A DNA stretch of 64,000 bases from Kudoa neothunni (lineage: Eukaryota; Cnidaria), in the NCBI GenBank assembly GCA_964304625.1, contig OZ199840.1, positions 620,001 through 684,000 of the forward strand, in the 5' to 3' direction. Of this stretch, positions 36,454 to 47,869 are shown piece after piece; position 1 is the first letter of the stretch, and every line of letters begins with the position of its first letter. Under the pieces are notes generated by a model that saw only the letters and a program-made list of their open reading frames with translations, was not told the DNA's origin and made no database searches. A program made the position numbers and the translations under genes.

Positions 36454-39400
36454 GGAAGGTTAGAACTATAATCTTTTTATGCGCATGCGAGAAATATCCC
36501 CTTCTTGTGTTTGGATATTGTTCTAACAAACATAAAAACCTTTTTTTAAAGATTTTTAGGTATTTTTAATACCTAGAATAACAGAATATAGATTAAAGAT
36601 ATTTAATAAATTTTTGGGGGGATTAAAGTTCCGATAAAAACTAATAAGTTTATTAAATGAAAAGTTTTTGATTTTAATTTTTTGTAATGTTAGTTTAAAA
36701 AGTGAATTGTCACTTAATTCCTAAGTATATTGTATAATAAATCTTTATTGGATGTATTGATTTTTTAAATCTTGTTTGTAGGTTGTTAATAGTTTGAATG
36801 AAGTGTACAGTGAAGTAGTAGGAAACCAGTCTCAAGAGTAAGAAATTTAGGTTAATCATTAGAGATGCGACTTTATAGGTATGTTGATGTTTGATATCGT
36901 AAAATTAACATACCACTTATCGTATATATTCGCTGAAATGTGTGAACGCTTTTGATGTGAACATTATTTGCAAATCCAACGTGCAGGTTACAAACAAGAT
37001 ATTATCAGCTTATGGAAGGATTAACTTCATTGATAGATGAATATTTATTCTATTTTCAAGATAAATGCCAAATTTATAATTGTATATTAAATATAAAAAA
37101 TAATATTTTGTTAAGGTGGAAAATCTAGTTGGTTTTTCATTTCATTTCTTTTATTGAATTATAATACTTTCTTCATATGAGAAGTATCTGTGGGGAGAAA
37201 TTTATTGATAATTATATTTATGTTGAATTACCTTTTGTAACTTTAGACGTAAATATTAAGGAGATTATTAGGTAGGAGTTTCTGACGAATTTAAGAGGTT
37301 AACATGAGAATTACTTTGGAGAGCAAATATCGAAGTTTAACAACGAGCAGAGTGGTTACATGTAGAGAATTTATACTGGGGAATGAGAATATACTTATAA
37401 CCAAGTCTGTAGATCATGCACCAATCAAACAAATAATGTAGATTATTTATAATATTTCTTTGTTTATAACATATTTTAAGAATATACACAATTTTAAAAC
37501 TATTTTCAAGTTTTCTATCATTCGTATGGGTAAAATATAAGCAGTGACTATTTCATAAATACTTGATAATACCCTCGCGGAACAAACTATTTCACACGCA
37601 ATTAATATCTCTAAAACTAACAGATGAAATTTATTGTAACTTTGTATATTGAAATAACTTCAATGAATATCATCGAATACAGATTAGTTGATAAATCTAT
37701 ACATTATATATTTATGGTGATATGGAGAAGGTGGTTAAAACCGAAATAGAAATACACGAGTCAATAAACTATCCGTCCACGGATACTCCCAGTGCAAGTT
37801 TAACAGAACAAAAGTTTTTGAATTTTCTTTTATTTCATTATCTATTCCTTGTGTGACCTATTAGTACCATCGAAAATACATCGATATATAATTTCGTAGT
37901 AACCAAAAGTGGATTGGTTGATTTAATTATTGTGCTTTTAATATTTAAGAGGTCTCTTCCTGGAGTTATTGCAAGCTGAAGTATGATGTTTTTTCATAAA
38001 TATTTTAGCACTTTCTAACTCATCTAAAGAATTAAACTTCATGCCAACGTTAAACAAACTCTGATTCATCACTCGGGTGCACAAATGAATGAGTAACATG
38101 CACGTGGTCATTAAAAATTTTCGTTATTGATTTATAAAACTGTTTAATACATTTCTGAACGAATACTTTGATTGTTATTTATTTCTAAAGTTAAAAAACC
38201 CGTTCACATCAAGTCACGTGCGTTACTTTAGGGTCACTTATACTACAAGTATTTGCTTAAAAATTCATAAATCAATTGCTCTTTATGGACTATGTTAAAA
38301 GGTGAATTTTCGGAAAATTATATTGATTAGTTTTAGAAATTTTAATTGCCTGTGAAATAGCCACTGCCGAAAATAAACGTTTTCTCGTCATCGAATGGGA
38401 ATAAATTTGGAAATTTTTGTTTTCCAGAGAGTCCTTAAGTAAAGTCTATAATTTTTTTTTAATTTTGTAAACTTATTTCAAAAAATGGACGATATATAAC
38501 AAATTAAGCTGAACTGAGATAGTTAACAATGATAACTGAGCTAATTTATTAATTTAGTTAAAAAAATGGTCAAATTACTAACTTGATAATTATCTTGGCG
38601 AATACAATAATTAATTATTTTATTAAGGAATTCTTTTTTATAGTTTGAAAAAATAATTTTGAATAAACCTGGAAAGATTAAACTTGAATAAAAACCAGGA
38701 GATATTATTGATTTAACTTAACATGTGGTAGTATTCTTAGCTGTATTGAAAATTTTAAGACCTTTTTACTTAAAAATCTTTTACAAAGGAACATATAATG
38801 TTGAGCATGGGTGGTCAAAAATTAATTTTTGAAATTAATTGCATTTATTAGAAAAATATTGGCGATAATCCAATATCACCAAAGATCATTTGTATACTTC
38901 GGCATAAAAATGTTCCATTAGTTAATTTTGTCGAAAATATAAATAACAAGAAATTTATCATTTTCTTTAACATTAGTATAAATTTTCAGTTAAAATATTT
39001 TATAAATGAGTATAAAATCTAAATAATTAAATTTGAAATCTCCAGGGATGCTTGCAATATTTTATTAATAAAACTTATCTTTATTGAAATATCTAAGATT
39101 TGAACCTCGTTATGCAATGCATATTTGGACATTTATTGAAACCACATAATCCAATGTAAATTGAGATAAAATTAAACGAATGTTTTAGTTTTTTACGTAA
39201 ATAACAAAATCATCCAAGATAAACAATAAACGTTGACACACAATATATGACATGAACTAAATAAAATAACTGAAAGATAAAATAGAGAAGAATTAACTGT
39301 AAATTGTAAATTTGATGATACTACTTCATAAACAATTTTATTGATCCATTATCTTTTATTGGATTATAGAAATATATTCGTATCGAGATTTATGGGGGAA

Positions 39401-40185
39401 TAATTTTGGCCAATGTCGTCAAAGGTATAACCAGCGTAGCTGAATAATCTTCCAACCAGATTAGAGGATGATAGAATAAATCTTGCGCTCATATAGTGAG
39501 GAATTTCTGTTGTTGGTTTCAATTTTCGTTTTCATGGGGAATTAAGGGAAAAATAATCGGATTCAATAAGAGTCGGTTTCTTCTATTAAAATTTACTCAG
39601 ACAATTTCAGATTGAACACGGCATGTTTCTCTTCGGAAGTTAATTCATCGATTCCATTTACTTGAATTTTGAAAAAGCCGTTTCCTAAATTCCTTGAATG
39701 TATAATATTTGTATTTTTACAGAAGTTCATAAATATATTGGGTACGCTATAATAACTTAATCGAAAAAGTATTTTCCATGTGCTATAATTAATAATAATA
39801 ATAATAATCGATTTCTGCAGAGCTGAAGTTATTGAATAGAACTTTTTTAAATAGCTTTGGAATTCAGAAATTTCTAAATTTTGCATTGGCACCAAAAAAT
39901 GATTCATCATACATTTTTATTGGTAAAAGCGAGTTCAGCTGAATAAAATTGTATTTTTTCGTATCCGCCAACAATTTCAACTCTACTAAAACATCCGGTA
40001 TCATATTTCAGAACATGTCTCATATAAGTGAATTTCCTCAACAGAACAGAAAAGTTTCGATCCAAATTATCGTATTAGAATTTTTTTCGTAAATGCATTA
40101 TTTCAATTATTTTTTTCTCAATTAATTTTTGATCACCCCTGATGTTGAGTTCATATCAGTAGGTTGAATTAGGAAACAAACACGT
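36454..40185. other. 3.7-kb AT-rich intergenic region
   Basis: Read on both strands; no gene family or transposon was recognised. The ORF at 39593-39910 (minus) contains a poly-Ile run from an ATT repeat and no motif. Confidence 0.4.
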
Positions 40186-40790
40186 AATTTGAGTGCCAGT
40201 ACATTGGACTGTTACTCCAGTGGTTGTGAGTTCAAATCCCGGCTCTGTTAAAACTGTCTGCTTTTTCCACTTCCATTGGCAATAGAAGCATTACAAGGAA
40301 TTACGACTCATTGACTAATTTCATTCATCGGCAGTCAAGTGGTTCAATACAAGGGGTTGTAAGATTTGGCGTTCCTTTACTTCTAATCCGAAATTAAGTA
40401 GGATAAAATGTAGTAGTAATCGCAAGGATCTGCGATTTGTCATAGCCTTGCTTGGAGCTGAAAATGTAGCTTGGCAGGAAGTTAAATCTCTGGAGCTCAT
40501 AAACGCGGGGGTACAGAGACGAAATACAGTCCAGTAGGGGTTTTCCGTAGATCCGACGCCCCCATTCAGACGACTTTCCCAGACTAATTCTGGGTTAGTC
40601 TAGAGTATGGTTGGAGCGGTGGTTGCTCCGAAACGAGGATGTTTAATGGGTTAAAATCCCACACAATCGCATAAACGTAAATTTCCTTAATATGACGCTG
40701 CGATGCCTAAATCGTAAATGGAGAAGGCCCCACCAGCCCGAACTTTACAACCTAACAAGTTGCGCCAGGGGATTGACCTTGTAAAAAAAG
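40186..40790 (+). repeat. Retroposon-like segment with Pol III B box, less AT-rich than surroundings
   Basis: At 40186-40255 the sequence reads GAGTGCCAGTACATTGGACT... then GAGTTCAAATCCCGG, a good match to a B box, with a tRNA-like spacing to an upstream A-box-like block. The following roughly 500 bp are clearly richer in G+C than neighbouring DNA and have no ORF. They end near a short A-rich stretch (GTAAAAAAAGAACAAAAAA, about 40770-40790). This is the layout of a tRNA-headed SINE or a chimeric retroposon. No second copy is in the window to prove it. Confidence 0.45.
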
Positions 40791-40937
40791 AACAAAAAAT
40801 GGTTAAAGTTAAGGTATTTAAGAAATGATTTTTATTATTCCATAAGAAAGTTTAACAGAGTTAAATTCGTAGATTACACGAGAAAATAAGGCGAGTGGTT
40901 ACATCTGAGCTGTTGTTGGGCTTACCCAACTCTTTAA

Positions 40938-42118
40938 TCCTTACGGGACCAAGCAGGGTCTACCGAGACCCCAAGATATGTCTTTTTGAAGATACCTCTA
41001 AAATCGGCTTCCAGAAATATTAAAATTTTTAGAATACTCATAAAACACATTAGGCTATACATGGAGAGAAAATATTTTTTCTTTGTTTTTTAAATTTATA
41101 ATAAAACACAATATTTTGATTGCAATTAATTATAAATATCCTTAACCTCGAATATTTATTTATTTCAGTAATATATATTAAAAAATATATTTCATTTAAT
41201 CATTACATGTGTATGAAAATAACGACCAAAAATCTCAGAATATTACCGTCATACATTAGTGATAACTAATCCGATTGATCTCCTATGTTTTGTTGCTTTT
41301 CCTAACAAATTGAATTTGTTTTTCTAAAAAAATAATTAAAATAATGCTAAAGACTACATCAATGATTATTTGGAGATTGAGGCAATATCTGAATATAACA
41401 TGTCTGAACCAGACTTGGAATGCATGGATGAAAGTATACGACATTGAGAAATACGATGACCAATCCGAAGGTACGGATTATTTACATGAGTATGTCTAAA
41501 ATGTTTCAATGTTTTTCTGGTCATCTGCATTGGAATGACTTTCGAAATTCGTAGGTTTAAAACTCGAATGGCATATCATTTGATTTGGGTCACGATTATT
41601 TATAAACCTTGATATGAAAGAATACTTAATTCTGAATAAAAAGTTGCATTTGAAAACATAATGAAATTTGTATAATTTACAATAAATGTTAAACTTAATC
41701 TCAAAATCAGTTCTTCACCGTCAGGTGGCAGCCGAATGCTACAGATAAAACGTGCATGTGTCATGTAATATTTTTCCTCGTCTACTTTCTAATTATTGAT
41801 TCCATTATGTCTTGAGCTTCAAAAGATAATTTAATTTTTCATGAATCAACAATATATGCACATATCAGAGTATATAATGTGATCATTCAGGTGTTACCTT
41901 CATGACCTACCGAATCACAAAAAATTAGATTTTTATTGACAATTAAGAAATTGCATAATAATTGTAACGTCAATCAGTTCATTATTATGTTTAACTTAAG
42001 GTGTACGGGTGTTATATAATTTAATTAAATTTAAGTTCCATTTCTATCAGAGTTTCGCTAGACCCCGCTTGGGCTGGCACACACACGGTTTTTCAAATCG
42101 GTTGGTCCCGGAAGGGTT
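40938..42118. mobile_element. Non-autonomous DNA transposon, probably piggyBac-related
   Basis: The left end holds CTTACGGGACCAAGCAGGGTCTACCGAGAC (about 40940-40971). The reverse complement of the right end (about 42056-42118) holds CCTTCCGGGACCAA and, after an insertion of about 33 bp, GCGGGGTCTAGCGAAAC. The two blocks occur in the same order in inverted orientation, so they look like terminal inverted repeats. Inside, near 41362-41450, one frame reads EYNMSEPDLECMDES, like the acidic N-terminal region of piggyBac transposases. The rest of the transposase is absent. Confidence 0.5.
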
Positions 42119-44568
42119 AAACAGACCTATATGATGGGAACTCCAAAATTTAATAGGTTACATCGGTGATTTTTATTTTTAAACAAAAAAATATTTTTCT
42201 GGGAATTTTGTACCTATTTTTCATTCGATGGTTAATCGTTGTCGAGAATGATTGCTTCTACTTATATTTTGAAACAAACGTTATGAATATCTAAATATCC
42301 TTTTAATCAAAAGGATAACATGAATTTGTCTCCTGATGAAAAAAACTATGAGAGTACTATTGTGAGAAAAGGTTGTCATAGTGTATTTTTCTATGTAAAC
42401 TCAGTATATTGTATAGATAATTATTATTACTGTCTCTTAAATTTGCATAAAATAAAAATTATAGCCTTATCGAAAAGAGAAAAGACTTTTTGAAATATTT
42501 TTAACACATTCCTTACCAAATATTTTTATGCCGTCTAATGATGATATATTACGTGAAAATGCTTTATAAACTATTAAAAATGTCAAAATATTAAAAAAAA
42601 TTAATCATTATCATCAAATTACAGGAAAAAGGAAAATTAAATAAAAATCCTGTTCATATTTATGATAAGGTTGTAAAAATTTCACACTATCCTTAAAATG
42701 CATTCAAGATTTATTATTTATCTGATTTAGAAACTATGGTTTAATATACTCCATATGCTTAGATCGTTCATATTTTTAGTGCGTGTGCGCCGATAATGGT
42801 AACGAATATCATTTTTAAAATTATTCAATATCTACAAATATTTTAATCAATAGCTTTAGAATAGATTTACGGCAGATTTAGTTTTAGTATATATATTATT
42901 TTCTTGAAGTAGATGTATTATATAACTAACGCAAAAGCCCCACTTCGCGTAGGTTTCCTTGCCGGCCAAGTAGACTAAAGCCTTGAGTAGGCCAAGGTCA
43001 TTTTAAGTTTAAGTAAATCAAGAGTATTTGGATAAATAGTACAGAGATTACACAAATAAAGTTTGATTTATTTAACTAATATAAAAAAGGTGTAAAATCT
43101 AAAAATAAATATTTATTAATTAGTTTTTGGTTATAAAGTATAATATTTCGCCGCATATTTATGATCTACTGAAACACCAAATATTGGTATGTGAATATAT
43201 GATCTATTTAGGTTTCTTGAGCGTTGATTGTTACGTTTGACATATTACGTTTACAAAAATGTACTTTTAAAGAAAGTAACCAAATATCACATGAGTTTGC
43301 TTGAAATTAATTTAATTTTATAACACATTGAAACATAATGAAAGAATATATGACAGGATTAAAACTTGTTTGTGGTAAATTTTACCCCCAAATCCTTAGA
43401 GGATGAAAAAGGGACTATATTTAAATTTCTGAATAAGTATTCTAAGGTTGTAATTCATCCGAGCTATTTTGAATTTGTTTTTAGATGAATAAAAATTACT
43501 AAGCTATTTTAAAATTATTTGGAGAGAATAGTTAAATTAGAACGTTGTGAAGATGCATTCTTATCTCTTATTCATTTAAATTATAAACGAACATTGGTTA
43601 CAAAAGTGCTAAATTAAAATAGCCAATAGAATCAAAAATCAAATATGTGTTAATTATATCGTTTCAATTTTAACTTCATCTTTACTCATTAGATAACATA
43701 AAACGTGAAAATTCGAATATCATCACCTTTAATTAAATGGAAAAATAAGAGAAAATTTTCTTTAAAAGTATTTAGATGTAATTCTGCCACCTCGAATCTG
43801 CAGGATAAAATAAAAATGAAAGAATAGAAATTAGTAATTAAGAAAATACGCAATAAAAATAACATCATTATTCGATTATTCATCATATGAAATTCTTATA
43901 ATTCAGCGAATCTTTAATCTCACATGAGAATACATGATTTATGGGCATTCTGCTCGACAACCACACTAATCGTCGAGTATGCTCATCAACTATAGATTCG
44001 ATTATAAACTAAAATATTTTATTGAATTCTCAAAAATTTTCTAACTTTTAGGAGATATAAAGTAAAATAATATTAATATATCTCAGGCGATAATTAATTT
44101 GTTAAAATCTTTGATAAATTGAAACTTTAAGAATATATTAATAAGAGATTTTGAATATTTTTAAAATTGGAAATTTTAAAGGAAACACACTCGTGATTTT
44201 TCCAAAAAGAAATAATCGTTGGTCTCCAGCAGAGTTAAATCAACAGAGTATAGATCAATTAATTGAAAGTCGGTTCAATAGATGAATAAATTAATTGAAT
44301 TGGACCTATTTGATTACATCTGGCATTAATCCGTGATCTCAATTAGATGATAAGATATCGAAAAAAATGAAGGTTGCTAATCTCATCTGGGCAATACACA
44401 CATTACAAAAATAGGAAAGCATTAACATGTTTAATAAAGATCCTATACGATCACACAGTCACATCCTAGCAATAACTATCCACATCCAAGTAGATGCAAT
44501 TATATGGTTTCGATTGGCGTCTATTTAAAAGGTGTTAAAGTAGTTATTGTCAGAGAAAAGTTATTCCT
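42119..44568. other. AT-rich intergenic region
   Basis: No gene is seen. A short GC-richer patch at about 42930-43000 has no recognised identity. The last 300 bp should contain the promoter of the CRD gene; no TATA element could be singled out in so AT-rich a sequence. Confidence 0.4.
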
Positions 44569-46651
44569 TTGAAAAAGTTTTTTATACTTTTCAATACATG
44601 TGAAATGGAAAGCTATATATATCACACGAATACACGGTGTGCATTGATTATTCTTTTTGTGATTGTTTTGAAGAGCCGCCTTATCGGTGTGGTAAATACA
44701 GCGGAAAGCGTTTCTGGCACCAATTTTGATAGTCTGCTCGAGAGAAGCATCGAAAAAATTCTCACCCAAAAAATCAATCCCGCAAGTTATCTACAGAGAA
44801 AATCCATTATCAGCAGCAACGTTAACAACAACAGTAGTAATAATAGTAATAAGGAGGCTGATTCCACCGACCAAAATACAACATCATTGATGGAAATGGT
44901 AAAAAATATCATGCGAGAAAGTAGCACAATGGTCAATAATAATAACAGCAATATAATTCATCATCTACTTCAATCAAAAATGCGAATTCTAATGACGAGG
45001 GTCATACGGAAAAACAAATGTTAATTGTTTCAAAAAATGGTTCGAATTCTAATGTTAACGCCAATGGTGCATATATAACTAGATTTTTTAAATAATATCA
45101 GTTCAGATGACAATATGGAAGCGGAAGTGTTACGAAAATATTTTATCTGATTTTATAAAATCTTCATTAAGTAATTAATTGTGTGAAAATTACACCACCT
45201 TGAATATTATTTTATAGCGAATAAAATAGATGAAGCGAAAAAACAAATTATACAAACTATTCTCAAGTTACTTGGTATAATTTGTAATAATATAGAACGT
45301 CTCATCTAATGTGTCTGAAATAGATAGTGATAGTAAGCCACAAAGTACAACTAGCAAAAGTAAGAAAAATCTCGGTTTATATTAAACATTTATATTGTGT
45401 AGAAAAAAGCCAAACATGTGTGGACGTGTACAAAGAATGTCGCGATTTGAAAAATAATGGGATTTGTAAATCTGCGCCTAATTTAATGAAGAAAAATTGT
45501 AAATACACATGTGGATTCTGTGAAAAAAGTGTTAGATTTCGCGTGGGAAATTTAAAAAACACGTTGAATGATTTAGAAACAAGTATTAAAAATGATAAAA
45601 AGAAAAAAACCAAAAAAAACAAGCAAAACCCCTCTAAAAAGTAAATACCTTTTCAATAATTTATCTGCTGAATGGATGTTATTTAGAAAAAACAATAAAA
45701 AAAAAGATTCCAAAAAAGAAACAAACTCCCAAACAAAAATTACAAAAAAAATATAAATGTCGACTACACTGTAAACGGTAGGTTGATTTTATTTATTGGA
45801 TATTGTCTTAATGGTAAATTATTTTCAGCCATTGTACTCGTGATTGTCCTCGACACTGTTGCGCCCCCAATCGCTCAAACATTCGGCCACAGGCAACAAC
45901 ATCAAACCATTGTAGCCCACTGTGTGCCCAAGTAAGGAACTTTTATTGTTTTATTCTCAATATTAATATAGAGTTGCATTCCTGAGTGTCCTCCCGAATG
46001 TTGTCAGAGAAGAGCAAACCCAATGGAGGCCAAAATGGTAAATTTATTGGCATTTTTCGGATTTATTTGCAAAATGTTAGGGAACAACTTTATCGATACA
46101 TATCAAAATAATGAGCCGAATAATTTACCTTCTAGCTTTTGTTTTAATGATCCGAATTGTCCCTTATCGTGCTATCCTGGGTGCGACCCTAGATGCTGCC
46201 ACCCCGAGAGTGAAGCTGTTAATCTGTTGAAAGAATCATTTTTAAACACCTATAATATGCAAATATTGAATCCAGAAGTGAAGATATCGCAAACACATCA
46301 CCACCTGAAATGATGTCCCCCATTGACTCCTCCTCCGGGCGAAAAAGCTATTTCTCCTGATACGCCTACAGCCTGTCCCTCGTTTTGCTCTGATCGAAAC
46401 TGTAACATTGACACCTGTCCCATAGCATGTTGCAACCAAAGTGAAATAGCTTTTATAACCACAACTAAACGTATTGTTATTTGTTTGAGTCCAATATGCA
46501 AAAAAAATTTTTAGCGATCGATATCAACAATGACGAAAATGAACATTATCTGAGCAACTCAAATGAAATTGTACTGACCAACTGCCCCACCGACTGTATG
46601 TACAACTGTACAGATTCTTGTTTTAGAAATAAATGTTGCGACAAAAAATAA
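44569..46651 (+). CDS. ShKT domain plus five minicollagen-type CRDs: candidate nematocyst/polar-capsule wall protein
   Basis: The N terminus (ATG at 44569 or 44605) has a hydrophobic signal or anchor (CALIILFVIVL), then an Asn/Ser-rich linker. After an intron ending at 45402, an ShKT domain (45417-45521) has six cysteines in the pattern C-x7-C-x8-C-x10-C-x3-C-x2-C. A Lys-rich linker leads to five CRDs. CRD1 (45758-45862, intron 45778-45828) reads CRLHCKRHCTRDCPRHCC. CRD2 (45911-46004, intron 45932-45971) reads CSPLCAQSCIPECPPECC. CRD3 is at 46140-46199, CRD4 at 46374-46433 and CRD5 at 46583-46639, after an intron at 46441-46514. The stop is at 46649-46651. Such CRDs cross-link minicollagens and NOWA in cnidarian capsule walls by disulfide exchange. 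No Gly-X-Y collagen stretch is seen. The N-terminal half needs several single-base corrections, and an in-frame TGA (46311-46313) separates CRD3 and CRD4. Confidence 0.75.
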
Positions 46652-47869
46652 TTTTGATAATATCAACTTTTTATGAAAAATATTCTTATGAACTAATATT
46701 TCTAGCGGTGTTAATCTAATAATTTGTTAGAACTATTTTTATTGCACTGTAATGTGTTTATTTTTATGCCATTCACTAGACATTTATTAATTAATTTATT
46801 TAATAATTTTACGATCCAATCCAACTTTAGCTTTCTAATAAAATTACAAAATAATGTAGGATTTTCTAATATTTATTAATTCAATATTTTTTCATTTATT
46901 CCATAAAATATTTACCCATTAAATTTTTCAATAACAGAATGTTTCATGTTTTTGATTATAGTATTTGGTTGGGAGATTTAGATTTATGGTGTAAAATTAA
47001 TAAAAAATTAAAGAAATATAATAATAATATTTAAATTATTGTTGATAGTTTAATAAAACTTTAAAATGCTTCTATAAACTAATTTCTACGAAAATTTCTT
47101 TTACATAATAAGATTTACTAATTGGTAAAGTTAACTTATAGTTATTCTTATTATAGAGTCGTTAATTATCAATTAAACTTCAAAAACCTAGATATTATAA
47201 ATTATAATATTCGTGTTCGCAAGTTTTAAACCTCGTAAACAATTTTCTTATTTAATTTAACAATCTCTTGAGTTATTTAATTATTATAAAATTAAATATT
47301 TTAATTTTTTCTTTTTGCATTATTATATTTGGAAAGAGGTGTTAATATTTAATTAGTCTTGTTTCCTTTTTAACCATGCTTCTTTACGCACCGAAAATAT
47401 TGATTATAAAATAGTAGAAATTATACAAGTGGGGTGCAATAAAAAATTAATTAAACTTTATCGCCGAATCCCTCGCCAGCCGGTCGGCCGGTCATTGGTG
47501 TCTTCTGTTCTGCGACAGTTAACAGATTTTTCGCACTTTTTATGTGCGCGCCACAGGAAAAAATAAAGTTGGGCCTACAGATTTATACAACTGCATTAAT
47601 CTACCCCCATTTTATTTAAATTATATTATTAAATAATATATTACATTTAGTTTATAGTATAATTAATGACCCATATGAACCTATCTAAATTTTAGGATAT
47701 GCAACAAGTACCTTAACAAAAAAAGAATTCTCGTCAATACGTTTACATTAATTGTTATTGATATGACTCCATCTATTAAAATTATAATTAATATATTACT
47801 ATAATTCTCGTATTTCTCTTGAAGTAGAATACCTTCAATGAATACAGGAAATAACACGATTAAGTTGAT
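46652..47869. other. AT-rich intergenic region with a small GC-rich patch
   Basis: No gene is seen. A GC-rich patch at about 47463-47560 (containing CCAGCCGGTCGGCCGGTC) stands out against the AT-rich background but has no recognised identity. Confidence 0.4.
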
